Positions 1 to 8,025 of a DNA stretch of 37,023 bases are shown here, piece by piece. This DNA comes from Halobacteriovorax sp. Lineage in GTDB: Bacteria; Bdellovibrionota; Bacteriovoracia; Bacteriovoracales; Bacteriovoracaceae. The DNA lies in contig JAIBDQ010000014.1 of the NCBI GenBank assembly GCA_024686135.1, positions 1 through 37,023 of the forward strand. The letters are read 5' to 3'. The first letter of the stretch is position 1. Each line of letters opens with the position of its first letter. Under the pieces are notes generated by a model, which made no database searches, was not told the origin of the DNA, and saw nothing but the letters and a program-made list of their open reading frames with translations. Both the position numbers and the translations under genes were made by a program.

Positions 1-11
1 AAAGAAGTATC

Positions 12-260
12 ATGAATGTTTCTCAAGAGAGAAATAGTGATTACCCGAAACTAAGAACTATTTATCTTGATGAGTTGTTTGGTCTTGAGGCGGATTTTGA
101 AGACTTTATTATGCAACTAGGTTGCAGTAAACCGAGCGAAGAAACGGAGTTTATAGATGATGTTCTTTACGATTCATTTGGAAGAACGTTGAGATATTCT
201 ATCTTTCCTGCTGATCACGAAAGTTACGAAGTTTACTGTGTTAACTCTAGTTTAAAATGA
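12..260 (+). CDS. Small hypothetical protein (82 aa)
   Basis: I do not recognise this 82-residue acidic protein. It has no signal peptide, no membrane segment and only scattered aromatic and acidic residues, so it is probably cytoplasmic. The ATG lies 12 bases into the window; the purine-rich AAAGAAG just before it could serve as a weak ribosome binding site, but the promoter is outside the window. Its 3' end overlaps the 3' end of the convergent permease gene by 9 bases, a tight packing seen repeatedly in this window and consistent with a real gene. The function is unknown. Confidence 0.55.
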   Translation: MNVSQERNSDYPKLRTIYLDELFGLEADFEDFIMQLGCSKPSEETEFIDDVLYDSFGRTLRYSIFPADHESYEVYCVNSSLK

Positions 261-2420
261 AGAGCTATGTACTGCTAATACTGAGCAAGCTGCTTTCGCA
301 ATAAGCCTATCATCCTTCGAACCTAGAAATGCTCTTTTTAGTGAATGATCAGCACTTCCTAAAACTAAAAGATCAAACTCAACTGTTTCAGCAATAACGG
401 CCTTGATTTCATCTTTCCCAGTTAAGACTTTAGTATGAGTTGGTGCTTTTAAGGTTGAGGCCAGTTCATCGAGAAAGCTCTTTTCGTACTTTTTCTTTTC
501 TTCACTAGTATTCTCTGGAGCAAATCGAATCAAGGTGATATCGGCCCTATTAACTTCCGCTAAGTGATCGGAAGTTTCTAATACGAGGGCATCATTTTTA
601 TCGGTCGCAATTAGCGCTATAATTTTTCGAACATACCTAACACCTGAATCCCTAAAGACCGCAAGGTTGCAATGCAAATGTGACTTTAGCCAACCAATTG
701 GGTTGTGAAAGGTGAGGGCACCTCTATTACGACCCCTCCATTCAATTAAGAGCCATTGGCAATGGAGACGTTGAGAAATTTCAAAAATTGTTCGCGACAT
801 ATCGTGACTGACAACGGGATCAAAAGTTATTGGCTCTTTCTTTTCAATGGCCATGGCAATAACTCTACGTCTTAGTGATCTAAGTTCTGCTGGCTCTTCA
901 ATAATGTCATATAGTGAGGCTTGTTCAGGAATTTCTAGAATATGGGCAACTTCTAAGTTTCCGTGCTCTGCTAGAGCAACGCCCATTTCAATAAGCATTT
1001 CCGGGCTTCTTTCTTTTCCAAAAAGAGAAACAACTAATCTGGCATCTCTAGAAAGATCCATGCCTTTATAATTTTCATCTGTAACTCCTGGTGCCGATTG
1101 TTCTTGCAGGAGATCGGTCCTCTTTCCACGAATACCAATAACTCCCTTTCGATCAGTCTTTCTTCTGCTGTATACAAAATAAAGAATAAGCCCAAGTGCC
1201 GAGATAAAGGCTAGGGACTTAAGTGCCAAAATACCCATTCCAATAAGTAAGGCTAAACCAGAAATAATGCCAAACACCTGTAAGAAAGGGTAGAGGGGAG
1301 CTTTATATACAGGCTTATACCACTGAGTTCTACTTTCTCTTAGCACCACAACTGAAATATTTTCGATCATGTAGATGGCAATCATAAAAGCAGATGCCAT
1401 TTTAGCAATCTTAGTCACATCAAATGAAACAAGAACGAAGGCAACAACGATAAAAGATAAAAAGATTGATGAGATTGGAGTTAAAAACTTTTTATGAAGC
1501 TTTCCAAGGAAGCTTGGTAGCAGGTTATCTCTACTCATAGCAAAGGGAAATCTTGAACCCGCAAGTAAGCCAGCATTAGAAACATTGACCATGGTTAAAA
1601 TCGCAATAACTGCGATTATTGAACCAAAAATAGGTCCTCCAACTTTAATCGCTAACGTATAGGCCGGCTTTAAATCACCGGCTAATTCTAAATATGAAAA
1701 GTTTCCGGCCATAACGAGGGAAGTCGCGCAATAAAGCACCGTCACAATGGATAGAGATAAAAGAATTCCTCGACTTAAGTTCTTACCAGGGTCTTTAACT
1801 TCCTCGGCAATCGCAGCTACTTTTGTTACTCCCGCAAAAGAGACAAAAACTAGTGCCGTGGCCTCACCTAGGCCCATCATACCTCTTGGAAATAATGGTT
1901 TTAAGTTATTAGCATCCCAAGAAAACACACCAAGAGTATCAACGGCGGTCATTCCTGCAATTGAGACGAATAAAATTACGGTCATAAATCTTGAAACTTT
2001 ACCCACTCCTAGAATATTGATGAAAGCAATCACGGCCAAGAAAGTAAGAATTGTAGGTTTTAAAGGTAAATCCGAGATGACCGACATATAAGCGCCAATA
2101 CCGATAAGAGCAAAAGCTGCTTTTAAAAGAATTGAAAGCCAAAGACCTAATCCTGAAACCGTACCGGCCAAAGGACCGAAAGTTCTTTCGAGATAGACAT
2201 AAGTACCGCCACTGGTGGGCATGGCCGTGGCCAATTCCGCCTTACTCATGGCCGCCGGTAAAATACATAGAGCAGATAATAAGTAGGCTAAATAGATCGA
2301 GGGACCAGTTACAGCAAAACCTAAACCTGGAAGAACAAAGATTCCTGACCCAAGCATGGAGCTAATACAAATTGTAACTACGGAGAATAGTCCGAGTCTT
2401 CTCTCTAATATGTTTTGCAT
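252..2420 (-). CDS. APC-family amino acid permease with C-terminal tandem Usp-like domains
   Basis: Inner-membrane transporter, probably for an amino acid or amine, of the APC superfamily. About residues 1-430 hold roughly twelve hydrophobic segments. The N-terminal helix has the family's SSMLGSGIFVLPG signature (substrate and ion site), followed by the typical PTSGGTYVYLER stretch. About residues 460-722 are soluble and look like two universal-stress-protein domains. The second keeps a recognisable nucleotide-loop pattern (LLVLGSADHSLKRAFLGS, near the C-terminus); the first is degenerate there. At 722 aa it is much longer than a plain APC permease (about 450 aa), but permease-Usp fusions are known. 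It lies 50 bp downstream of the lysine-rich protein gene on the same strand and may share its transcript. The substrate cannot be read from the sequence. Confidence 0.88.
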   Translation of the reverse strand: MQNILERRLGLFSVVTICISSMLGSGIFVLPGLGFAVTGPSIYLAYLLSALCILPAAMSKAELATAMPTSGGTYVYLERTFGPLAGTVSGLGLWLSILLKAAFALIGIGAYMSVISDLPLKPTILTFLAVIAFINILGVGKVSRFMTVILFVSIAGMTAVDTLGVFSWDANNLKPLFPRGMMGLGEATALVFVSFAGVTKVAAIAEEVKDPGKNLSRGILLSLSIVTVLYCATSLVMAGNFSYLELAGDLKPAYTLAIKVGGPIFGSIIAVIAILTMVNVSNAGLLAGSRFPFAMSRDNLLPSFLGKLHKKFLTPISSIFLSFIVVAFVLVSFDVTKIAKMASAFMIAIYMIENISVVVLRESRTQWYKPVYKAPLYPFLQVFGIISGLALLIGMGILALKSLAFISALGLILYFVYSRRKTDRKGVIGIRGKRTDLLQEQSAPGVTDENYKGMDLSRDARLVVSLFGKERSPEMLIEMGVALAEHGNLEVAHILEIPEQASLYDIIEEPAELRSLRRRVIAMAIEKKEPITFDPVVSHDMSRTIFEISQRLHCQWLLIEWRGRNRGALTFHNPIGWLKSHLHCNLAVFRDSGVRYVRKIIALIATDKNDALVLETSDHLAEVNRADITLIRFAPENTSEEKKKYEKSFLDELASTLKAPTHTKVLTGKDEIKAVIAETVEFDLLVLGSADHSLKRAFLGSKDDRLIAKAACSVLAVHSSSF

Positions 2421-2470
2421 AGGTTACAGACTAGCTACCTACTTGCGATGGGTAAAGAAAATAGAACTTA

Positions 2471-2932
2471 TCAGCTCTTTTTCTTAGTCGCTTTTTTGCG
2501 GGTAGTCGTCTTTTTTTTGGTTTGCTTTTTCTTAGTAGTTTTCTTCTTCTTCTTTGCAGCAGAGGAAGTTTTTGACGTCTTCTTTTTGGTCTTCTTTCTC
2601 TTTCTATCTGGGAGGGTAACTTTAAGTTGAATATTGATTTTATCGAGGTCTTTTTTATAGTCCTTTAGAAACTTTTGAGCTTTCTTGATTTCACCTTTTA
2701 CAACTTTCTCAACGGTTTTCTCTAAATCTTTTCTTTCTTTTTTGAACCTTTTAACAAGTTTGGGAAGATCTTTTTCTACGGCATGCTTAAGATCTTTTTC
2801 CGCTTGAGAGACAAACTTTTTTAGGATTTTTTGTGCATCTTGAATTGGCTTTTTACTTTTTGCTAAGCTTTTAACTTCTTTTTTTATATTCGTCCAAGTC
2901 TTGATAATAGATGCAGATGTTTTCTTCGCCAT
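2471..2932 (-). CDS. Lysine-rich histone H1-like protein (153 aa)
   Basis: Very basic protein in two parts. About residues 1-105 are charged and predicted helical, with Lys/Glu heptad-like spacing suggesting a coiled coil or amphipathic helix. About residues 110-153 are almost only Lys, Thr, Ser, Ala and Arg (runs such as KKKKKTTKKK), like eukaryotic histone H1 tails and bacterial H1-like nucleoid proteins (Hc1, AlgP, BphH1 type). I infer DNA or RNA binding and a nucleoid or condensation role; no specific family domain is visible. The ATG is preceded by GGAG about five bases upstream. It sits between nadE (54 bp upstream) and the permease (50 bp downstream) on the same strand. The low-complexity tail is poly-purine/pyrimidine at the DNA level, which favours length variation. 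Some ribosome-associated Lys-rich proteins look similar. Confidence 0.8.
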   Translation of the reverse strand: MAKKTSASIIKTWTNIKKEVKSLAKSKKPIQDAQKILKKFVSQAEKDLKHAVEKDLPKLVKRFKKERKDLEKTVEKVVKGEIKKAQKFLKDYKKDLDKINIQLKVTLPDRKRKKTKKKTSKTSSAAKKKKKTTKKKQTKKKTTTRKKATKKKS

Positions 2933-2986
2933 AATTACTCCAATAGGTTGTGTAAACTATAGCATTCATTTTTTGAGGTTAGTAAA

Positions 2987-4720
2987 TCATCTTTTACAAA
3001 TTGGGACTCGATACCCAAAACCGAAGCTTTTGGGCTTAACTTTGATGATTGGGCAAAACTGAGTTCTCTTGTATTCACTTCTTTTATAAAGTTGATAGGT
3101 TTTATCAACTTCGTCTTTATCAAACCCACAGCTAATTAAATCTTCACTACTCATTCTGTAGCTAAGAATGCCCTCTAGAATTGCGTCCAGTCTCTCGTAT
3201 GGGGGAAGGCTTTGTTGGTCTTCTTGATCCTCCCTTAGTTCTGCTGAAGGTGGGCGATCAATAATACCCTGAGGAATAAGACTACCGAACTTCTTGTTTA
3301 AGAACTCACATAGTCTAAAGACTTCAGATTTATACAAATCTCCTAATAGTGAAATCGCACCAACGCTATCTCCGTACAAAGTTGAGTATCCAACCGCCAA
3401 CTCACTTTTGTTAGATGTATTAATAACCATACTGTTTATGTGATTACTTCTAGCATACAAGAGAGAGCCCCTTAAACGGCTTTGGATGTTCTCGTCAGCT
3501 AGTCCGTCAAGTTCTAAGCCAAAGGCGTCCTTGTAACCAAGTTTTACCGAAGAATGGAAAAACTTTATGGGAAGACTAGTTAGTTTTACCCCAAGATTAT
3601 CGCAAAGCTGGTCAGAAAGGTTCCAACTGATCTCTCTACTATAAATACTGGGCATATAGATAGCTTCTAGTTTTTGACCTTCTTTTAAAAACAGCTTTAC
3701 TAGGGTTAGGACAAGAGCCGAGTCTACGCCCCCGGATAGAGCGACTGTAAAGTTATTAAATCCACACTTTCTAGAATACTCTTGAAAGCCAAACTTTAGG
3801 GCCTCAAAAGCTTGAAAACAATCGTCATCATCAAGTGAGAAAAGCTTTGGTAACTCATCGCTATAATCAAGTGAGGGATCAAAAAGAGACTCCCAGGTGT
3901 TTTCTTTAGAGTCTTTTGGGGTTCTGCTTTCACCGCTAAAGCTTTCTAGGTCTACTGTAAGGAAGTCACTACAAAAAGATTTAGAGGCTCCAACTAAGTT
4001 TTTCCCATTAACGGCAAAACTCCCTCCATCAAAAAGAATCTCATCCTCACCGCCAACTCTATTAACGTAGAAAAAAGGAGCTTCAAGTATTTCTGAAATT
4101 TCTTTTGCTCTGGCGATTCTTTTTTCTTTTTTACCAATATGAAAAGGGGAGGCAGATAAGTTAAGGACGCCGTCATACTTATGATTACTTTGCTTTAACT
4201 CAAAGAGCTCCTTAACAGGGTCTATTTCGTGAGAATTGGAATGCCACATATCCTCGCAGATGAGTAGGGCGAAGGACTTTCCTGCAAAATTTAGAAGTCC
4301 TGGCTTATCACCCGGTGTAAAATATTTTTCTTCATCAAAAATATCGTAGTTAGGTAGTAGCCGTTTGGTATAAATACTTTTTAGTTTCTTACCTTTTTCC
4401 CAAGCGTAAATGACATTCTTGATCTTTCTTGGAAGACCTGATTCTTCAAGTTCGTAGTCAAGGCCACTCATTAAAATAAGAGTTTCTTCATCCCAATGAG
4501 TATTTTTCGACGCGTCAATTCGGTCTAAAAGCTTATTAAACTTTTGTATATAGGTCCTTTGAAGACAAAGGTCTTGAAGGGGATAACCTGTTAGAAAGAG
4601 TTCAGGAAGGAGATGAATTCCAGAAGAGGGCTTAGCTGCCAAGAACTGTTCATCTAAGTAACTAAATATCTGTTCCGTATCGGCCAAAATATGATGGCAT
4701 TGATGAAGATGAATTTGCAT
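2987..4720 (-). CDS. nadE: Glutamine-dependent NAD(+) synthetase
   Basis: Catalyses the last step of NAD synthesis: ATP-dependent amidation of nicotinate adenine dinucleotide using ammonia from glutamine, in the cytoplasm. The N-terminal half is a nitrilase (CN-hydrolase) glutaminase domain with the expected triad: Glu40 in HLLPELFLTGY, Lys119 in TKRLLPNYDIFDE and Cys155 in LLICEDMW. The C-terminal half is the NAD synthase domain with the ATP-pyrophosphatase loop SGGVDS at 329-334 and the downstream NTSNKSELAVGY signature. The C-terminus (RTQFCPIIKVKPKSFGFGYR) is typical of the family. At 577 aa it is full length for the two-domain type. It is divergent from trmFO with a 62-bp gap that must hold both promoters; a GGGA lies about 7 bases before its ATG. 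Confidence 0.96.
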   Translation of the reverse strand: MQIHLHQCHHILADTEQIFSYLDEQFLAAKPSSGIHLLPELFLTGYPLQDLCLQRTYIQKFNKLLDRIDASKNTHWDEETLILMSGLDYELEESGLPRKIKNVIYAWEKGKKLKSIYTKRLLPNYDIFDEEKYFTPGDKPGLLNFAGKSFALLICEDMWHSNSHEIDPVKELFELKQSNHKYDGVLNLSASPFHIGKKEKRIARAKEISEILEAPFFYVNRVGGEDEILFDGGSFAVNGKNLVGASKSFCSDFLTVDLESFSGESRTPKDSKENTWESLFDPSLDYSDELPKLFSLDDDDCFQAFEALKFGFQEYSRKCGFNNFTVALSGGVDSALVLTLVKLFLKEGQKLEAIYMPSIYSREISWNLSDQLCDNLGVKLTSLPIKFFHSSVKLGYKDAFGLELDGLADENIQSRLRGSLLYARSNHINSMVINTSNKSELAVGYSTLYGDSVGAISLLGDLYKSEVFRLCEFLNKKFGSLIPQGIIDRPPSAELREDQEDQQSLPPYERLDAILEGILSYRMSSEDLISCGFDKDEVDKTYQLYKRSEYKRTQFCPIIKVKPKSFGFGYRVPICKR

Positions 4721-4782
4721 AGCCGTTCCCGTAGCGGTAGAGTGCGCCTCAAGTTAACCATTTGTAACTAAACGTTTTTCAC

Positions 4783-6147
4783 ATGAAAACACTCGATAGT
4801 AAAGTTCTTGTCGTAGGTGCTGGCCTAGCCGGTTCAGACGCTGCGTGGTATTTGGCCAACAAGGGTGTCAAAGTTGTATTGGCCGAAGTTAAAAAACAAA
4901 AACTAGGCCCCGCTCAAAAGATTGATACTTTTGCTGAACTCGTATGCACAAACTCATTAAAGTCTTTAAATCCAGATAGCGGTCATGGACTCCTAAAACA
5001 TGAAATGAAAGCACTTGGGTCCCTGATACTTGAAACGGGTCATGAGCATGCTGTACCTGCAGGAGATGCTCTTGCGGTGGATCGAGAAAAATTTTCTGCC
5101 GCTGTATCAAAAAAATTAGAAGAGCATGGAAATATTGAAATCATCAACGAAGAAATTGTTGACCCTATAAAGTTTGCTCAAAAGCATGGAGCAGATCATA
5201 TTATAGTGGCTTCCGGTCCACTCACGACTGAGCCTTTAAGTCAGTGGATTACTGATAATATCGGCGGTGATGACTTCTACTTCTATGATGCTATTGCTCC
5301 TGTTGTAGACGCAGACTCATTAGACTTCTCTAAGATGTACTTTAAAGATCGCCATAAACCTTATGACGAGAGTGATGGCGAAGCTGACTATTTAAATATT
5401 CCTCTTGAAAAAGAAGCTTATCAAAAATTTATTAAAGAATTAATTGAGGCAGAGAAAGTCCCGGCTCAAAACTTTGAAGAAGAAAAATTCTTTGAAGCAT
5501 GCCTACCTATAGATCTTATGGCCGAAAGGGGAGAAGATACTCCTCGTTTTGGTCCAATGAAGCCAATTGGACTTGAAAAAGAAGATGGCTCGAGACCTTA
5601 CGCCTGTATTCAGCTTAGAAAAGAAAATCTACTCGGTAGTGCCTATAATCTTGTTGGTTTTCAAACCAGGCTAAAATACCCTGACCAGGTTAGAGTACTT
5701 AGAACACTGCCAGGCTTTGAAGAAGCCAGTTTTATTCATTTAGGATCTGTTCATAGAAATAGCTTTTTAAACGCAAAGAAACTTTTAAATTTTGATTTAT
5801 CATCCAGAGAATTCCCAAAACTTCATTTTGCCGGTCAGATGACTGGAGTTGAAGGCTATACAGAGTCTGCAACCATGGGGCTTTATGTGGCCTGCCAAAT
5901 TTGGAGAAAGATAAATGGGAAGGAAAGTTTTAGGTTTCCCGTTGAAACCGGGATTGGGGCTCTCGTAAATTATATTATGACAGTCTCTAAGCCAACGCCT
6001 TCGAATATTAACTTTGGCTTACTTCCAACAGTAGAGCTAACAAAAGAAGAAAGAAGAAAAAGAAAAGAGAGAAAAAAGATAAAAAAAGCGAAAGCATCCG
6101 CTAGGGCAAGGGAAGTGTTTGAGACCATTATGGAGGAAATCCATTAA
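4783..6147 (+). CDS. trmFO: Folate/FADH2-dependent tRNA (uracil-54-C5)-methyltransferase
   Basis: Makes ribothymidine-54 in the T-loop of tRNAs using methylenetetrahydrofolate as carbon donor and FADH2 as reductant. The FAD-binding motif VGAGLAGSDAAW is at about residues 11-22. The GidA/TrmFO signature VCTNSLKS carries Cys55, and ACLPIDLMAERGEDTPRFGP carries Cys240; these correspond to the two catalytically important cysteines of TrmFO. The FAD loop GVEGYTESATMG lies near the C-terminal end. It is about 15-20 residues longer than usual because of a very basic tail (about 420-445, rich in Lys and Arg), perhaps for tRNA contact. No clear Shine-Dalgarno precedes the ATG (upstream CGTTTTTCAC), so initiation may be weak or leaderless. 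Its stop shares one base with the start of the downstream permease. Confidence 0.96.
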   Translation: MKTLDSKVLVVGAGLAGSDAAWYLANKGVKVVLAEVKKQKLGPAQKIDTFAELVCTNSLKSLNPDSGHGLLKHEMKALGSLILETGHEHAVPAGDALAVDREKFSAAVSKKLEEHGNIEIINEEIVDPIKFAQKHGADHIIVASGPLTTEPLSQWITDNIGGDDFYFYDAIAPVVDADSLDFSKMYFKDRHKPYDESDGEADYLNIPLEKEAYQKFIKELIEAEKVPAQNFEEEKFFEACLPIDLMAERGEDTPRFGPMKPIGLEKEDGSRPYACIQLRKENLLGSAYNLVGFQTRLKYPDQVRVLRTLPGFEEASFIHLGSVHRNSFLNAKKLLNFDLSSREFPKLHFAGQMTGVEGYTESATMGLYVACQIWRKINGKESFRFPVETGIGALVNYIMTVSKPTPSNINFGLLPTVELTKEERRKRKERKKIKKAKASARAREVFETIMEEIH

Positions 6148-7040
6148 TGGGAATCTTATTTATCATCTTGGCATGTTCAACTTGGGCGGTAGATACTCTG
6201 ATCAGATATCCTTTGCTTGGAAAAGCATCTCCACTACAGATTGTTTTTGGTGAACACTTAATCTTATCTCTTCTTTTTATTCCATTCTTTTTTAAATCTT
6301 TTAAAAAAATTTGGAAGATGGAAGTCAGTCATATTTTTAGCTTTGTTATAATCGGCGGCATGGGCTCAGCTCTTGGAACTCTGGCCTTTACAGCTGCTTT
6401 TTCAAAAATTAATCCAAGTTTGGTTATCCTCCTTCAAAAACTTCAACCACTCGTAGCCGTCAGTTTGGCGAAAATTATTTTAAAAGAACCTGTTCACAAA
6501 AAGTTTTTACTTTGGGCCCTACTTTGTCTTATTGGAGGAGTTCTTATTAGCTATCAGGACATCTTCCCGGGTCTTATGAGCCTCGATTTTAGCGCAAGCT
6601 TTGCAAACGAAACGGCCATGTGGGGTTATATCCTGACCATGATTGCTGTCGTGAGTTGGGGAGCTTCCACTGTATTTGGGAAAAAGCTTGAAACTGAAGG
6701 ATATAAAGAATTTGAAGTCATGGGCGGGCGCTTTTGGATGGGTTTTGTGGCCCTTATTCCCGTTCTCATCAGCCAAGGGCAGGGGCTTCCTAGTGACGGA
6801 GAAGTCTGGCTAAAGATTTTGGCGCTTGTCGGCATATCAGGTTTACTTGGAATGTGGCTTTATTATCATGGTCTTAAGAAAATTTCGGCACGGCTATGTG
6901 CGCTAGCAGAAATGTTCTTTCCTTTTTGCGCAGTAACGGTGAATTGGATATTCTTAGGTAAGACTTTAGACGTTACCCAGTTAATTGGGGGAGGGCTCCT
7001 ATTGTTGGGCTCGACTGTAATTCAAATTAAAAGGTATTGA
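6147..7040 (+). CDS. DMT-superfamily (EamA-type) transporter
   Basis: Inner-membrane protein of 297 aa with about ten hydrophobic segments arranged as two five-helix EamA repeats (about 1-135 and 150-297), the standard architecture of drug/metabolite exporters. Repeat landmarks include ALGTLAFTAAFSKINPS with a Pro-containing helix in the first half and VVSWGASTVFGKK in the second. The ATG shares one base with the trmFO stop, so the two are translationally coupled. Only 7 bp separate it from the following nucleotide-sugar enzyme gene. The substrate cannot be read from sequence. Its place ahead of glycan genes would allow a precursor-export role, but it may simply be linked to trmFO. Confidence 0.88.
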   Translation: MGILFIILACSTWAVDTLIRYPLLGKASPLQIVFGEHLILSLLFIPFFFKSFKKIWKMEVSHIFSFVIIGGMGSALGTLAFTAAFSKINPSLVILLQKLQPLVAVSLAKIILKEPVHKKFLLWALLCLIGGVLISYQDIFPGLMSLDFSASFANETAMWGYILTMIAVVSWGASTVFGKKLETEGYKEFEVMGGRFWMGFVALIPVLISQGQGLPSDGEVWLKILALVGISGLLGMWLYYHGLKKISARLCALAEMFFPFCAVTVNWIFLGKTLDVTQLIGGGLLLLGSTVIQIKRY

Positions 7041-7047
7041 GGAAAAT

Positions 7048-8025
7048 ATGGTTCAAAGAGTAGAACTTCCAGAATCTTTAGATGGTAATACAATTCTTGT
7101 GGCAGGAGCAGCTGGATTTGTTCCTTCCTATGTTAGTGAGTTTTATTTAAAACTTGGGGCAAGAGTAATTGGCTTAGATAACTTTATTACGGGTTCAAGA
7201 AGTAATATTGAATTACTTTCAAAGTACGATAAATTTGAGTTCCATGAATGTAATATTTATGAGTCACTACCAGACTTTTCAAAAACTAAGATTGATTACA
7301 TCTTCTCTCTGGCGTCCCCAGCTTCACCAATAGATTTTAAAGAGATTCCACTAGAAATAATGAGAGTAAACTCTGAAGGGACGAGATTCTTATTAGAACT
7401 AGCTAAAGAGAAGAAGGCTCGTTTTTTAGAGGCTTCAACCTCTGAAGTTTATGGAGACCCTGAGATTCATCCTCAAAGAGAGGAATATGTAGGTTGCGTA
7501 AATCCGATTGGGCCTAGATCTTGTTATGATGAATCTAAAAGATTCGCTGAAGCTCTAACCATGAGTTATCACCGAAGATATGGTGTCGATACAAGAATTA
7601 TCCGAATCTTTAATACCTATGGTCCTCGAATGAGACCAGATGATGGAAGAGTTATCCCAAACTTTATTAATCAGGCCATGGCCGGTGATGATATCACCGT
7701 TTATGGTGACGGCTCTCAAACAAGGTCCTTTTGTTTTGTAACAGATCTTGTAAACGCCATTCATAATGTGATGTTTTCAAAAGATCATACTCCTTTTAAT
7801 TGCGGTAACCCTGACGAATACACAATTCTTGATACGGCAGAGACTATTAAGAAGTTTTTAACTTCAGAGTCTAAATTAGCCTTTAAAGGTCTACCGGAAG
7901 ATGACCCTAAAAGAAGAAGACCAAATATCGATAAGCTTCAAAGTGTTTCGGATTATGAACCATTAGTTAGTTTTGAAGATGGAATTAAGCAAACAGCTGA
8001 ATACTTCCAGAGTTTAAGTAAATGA
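7048..8025 (+). CDS. NAD-dependent epimerase/dehydratase, UDP-glucuronate decarboxylase-like
   Basis: Extended short-chain dehydrogenase of 325 aa acting on nucleotide sugars. It closely follows the UDP-xylose synthase (UXS) pattern: active-site region EASTSEVYGDP (Ser/Thr and Glu133), then VNPIGPRSCYDESKR with catalytic Tyr160 and Lys164, then IFNTYGPRM and a YGDGSQTRSFCFVTD segment. UXS converts UDP-glucuronate to UDP-xylose through a 4-keto pentose intermediate; UDP-apiose synthases share this fold. The Rossmann motif reads GAAGFVPSY where most relatives have GGAGFIGSH, so a Pro replaces the third glycine. A good AGGAAAAT-type site precedes the ATG. It overlaps the next gene by 4 bases, indicating coupling with a glycosyltransferase. 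The exact product sugar is uncertain. Confidence 0.87.
   Translation: MVQRVELPESLDGNTILVAGAAGFVPSYVSEFYLKLGARVIGLDNFITGSRSNIELLSKYDKFEFHECNIYESLPDFSKTKIDYIFSLASPASPIDFKEIPLEIMRVNSEGTRFLLELAKEKKARFLEASTSEVYGDPEIHPQREEYVGCVNPIGPRSCYDESKRFAEALTMSYHRRYGVDTRIIRIFNTYGPRMRPDDGRVIPNFINQAMAGDDITVYGDGSQTRSFCFVTDLVNAIHNVMFSKDHTPFNCGNPDEYTILDTAETIKKFLTSESKLAFKGLPEDDPKRRRPNIDKLQSVSDYEPLVSFEDGIKQTAEYFQSLSK

Noticed and set aside
2415-2630. Hydrophobic 71-aa frame on the plus strand
   Set aside because: It is the antisense of the lysine-rich tail; AAA/AAG codons read as Phe and Leu on the other strand.
2935-3129. Possible 64-aa gene on the minus strand
   Set aside because: It lies almost entirely within the nadE 3' end in another frame, has no ribosome site and no recognisable protein.
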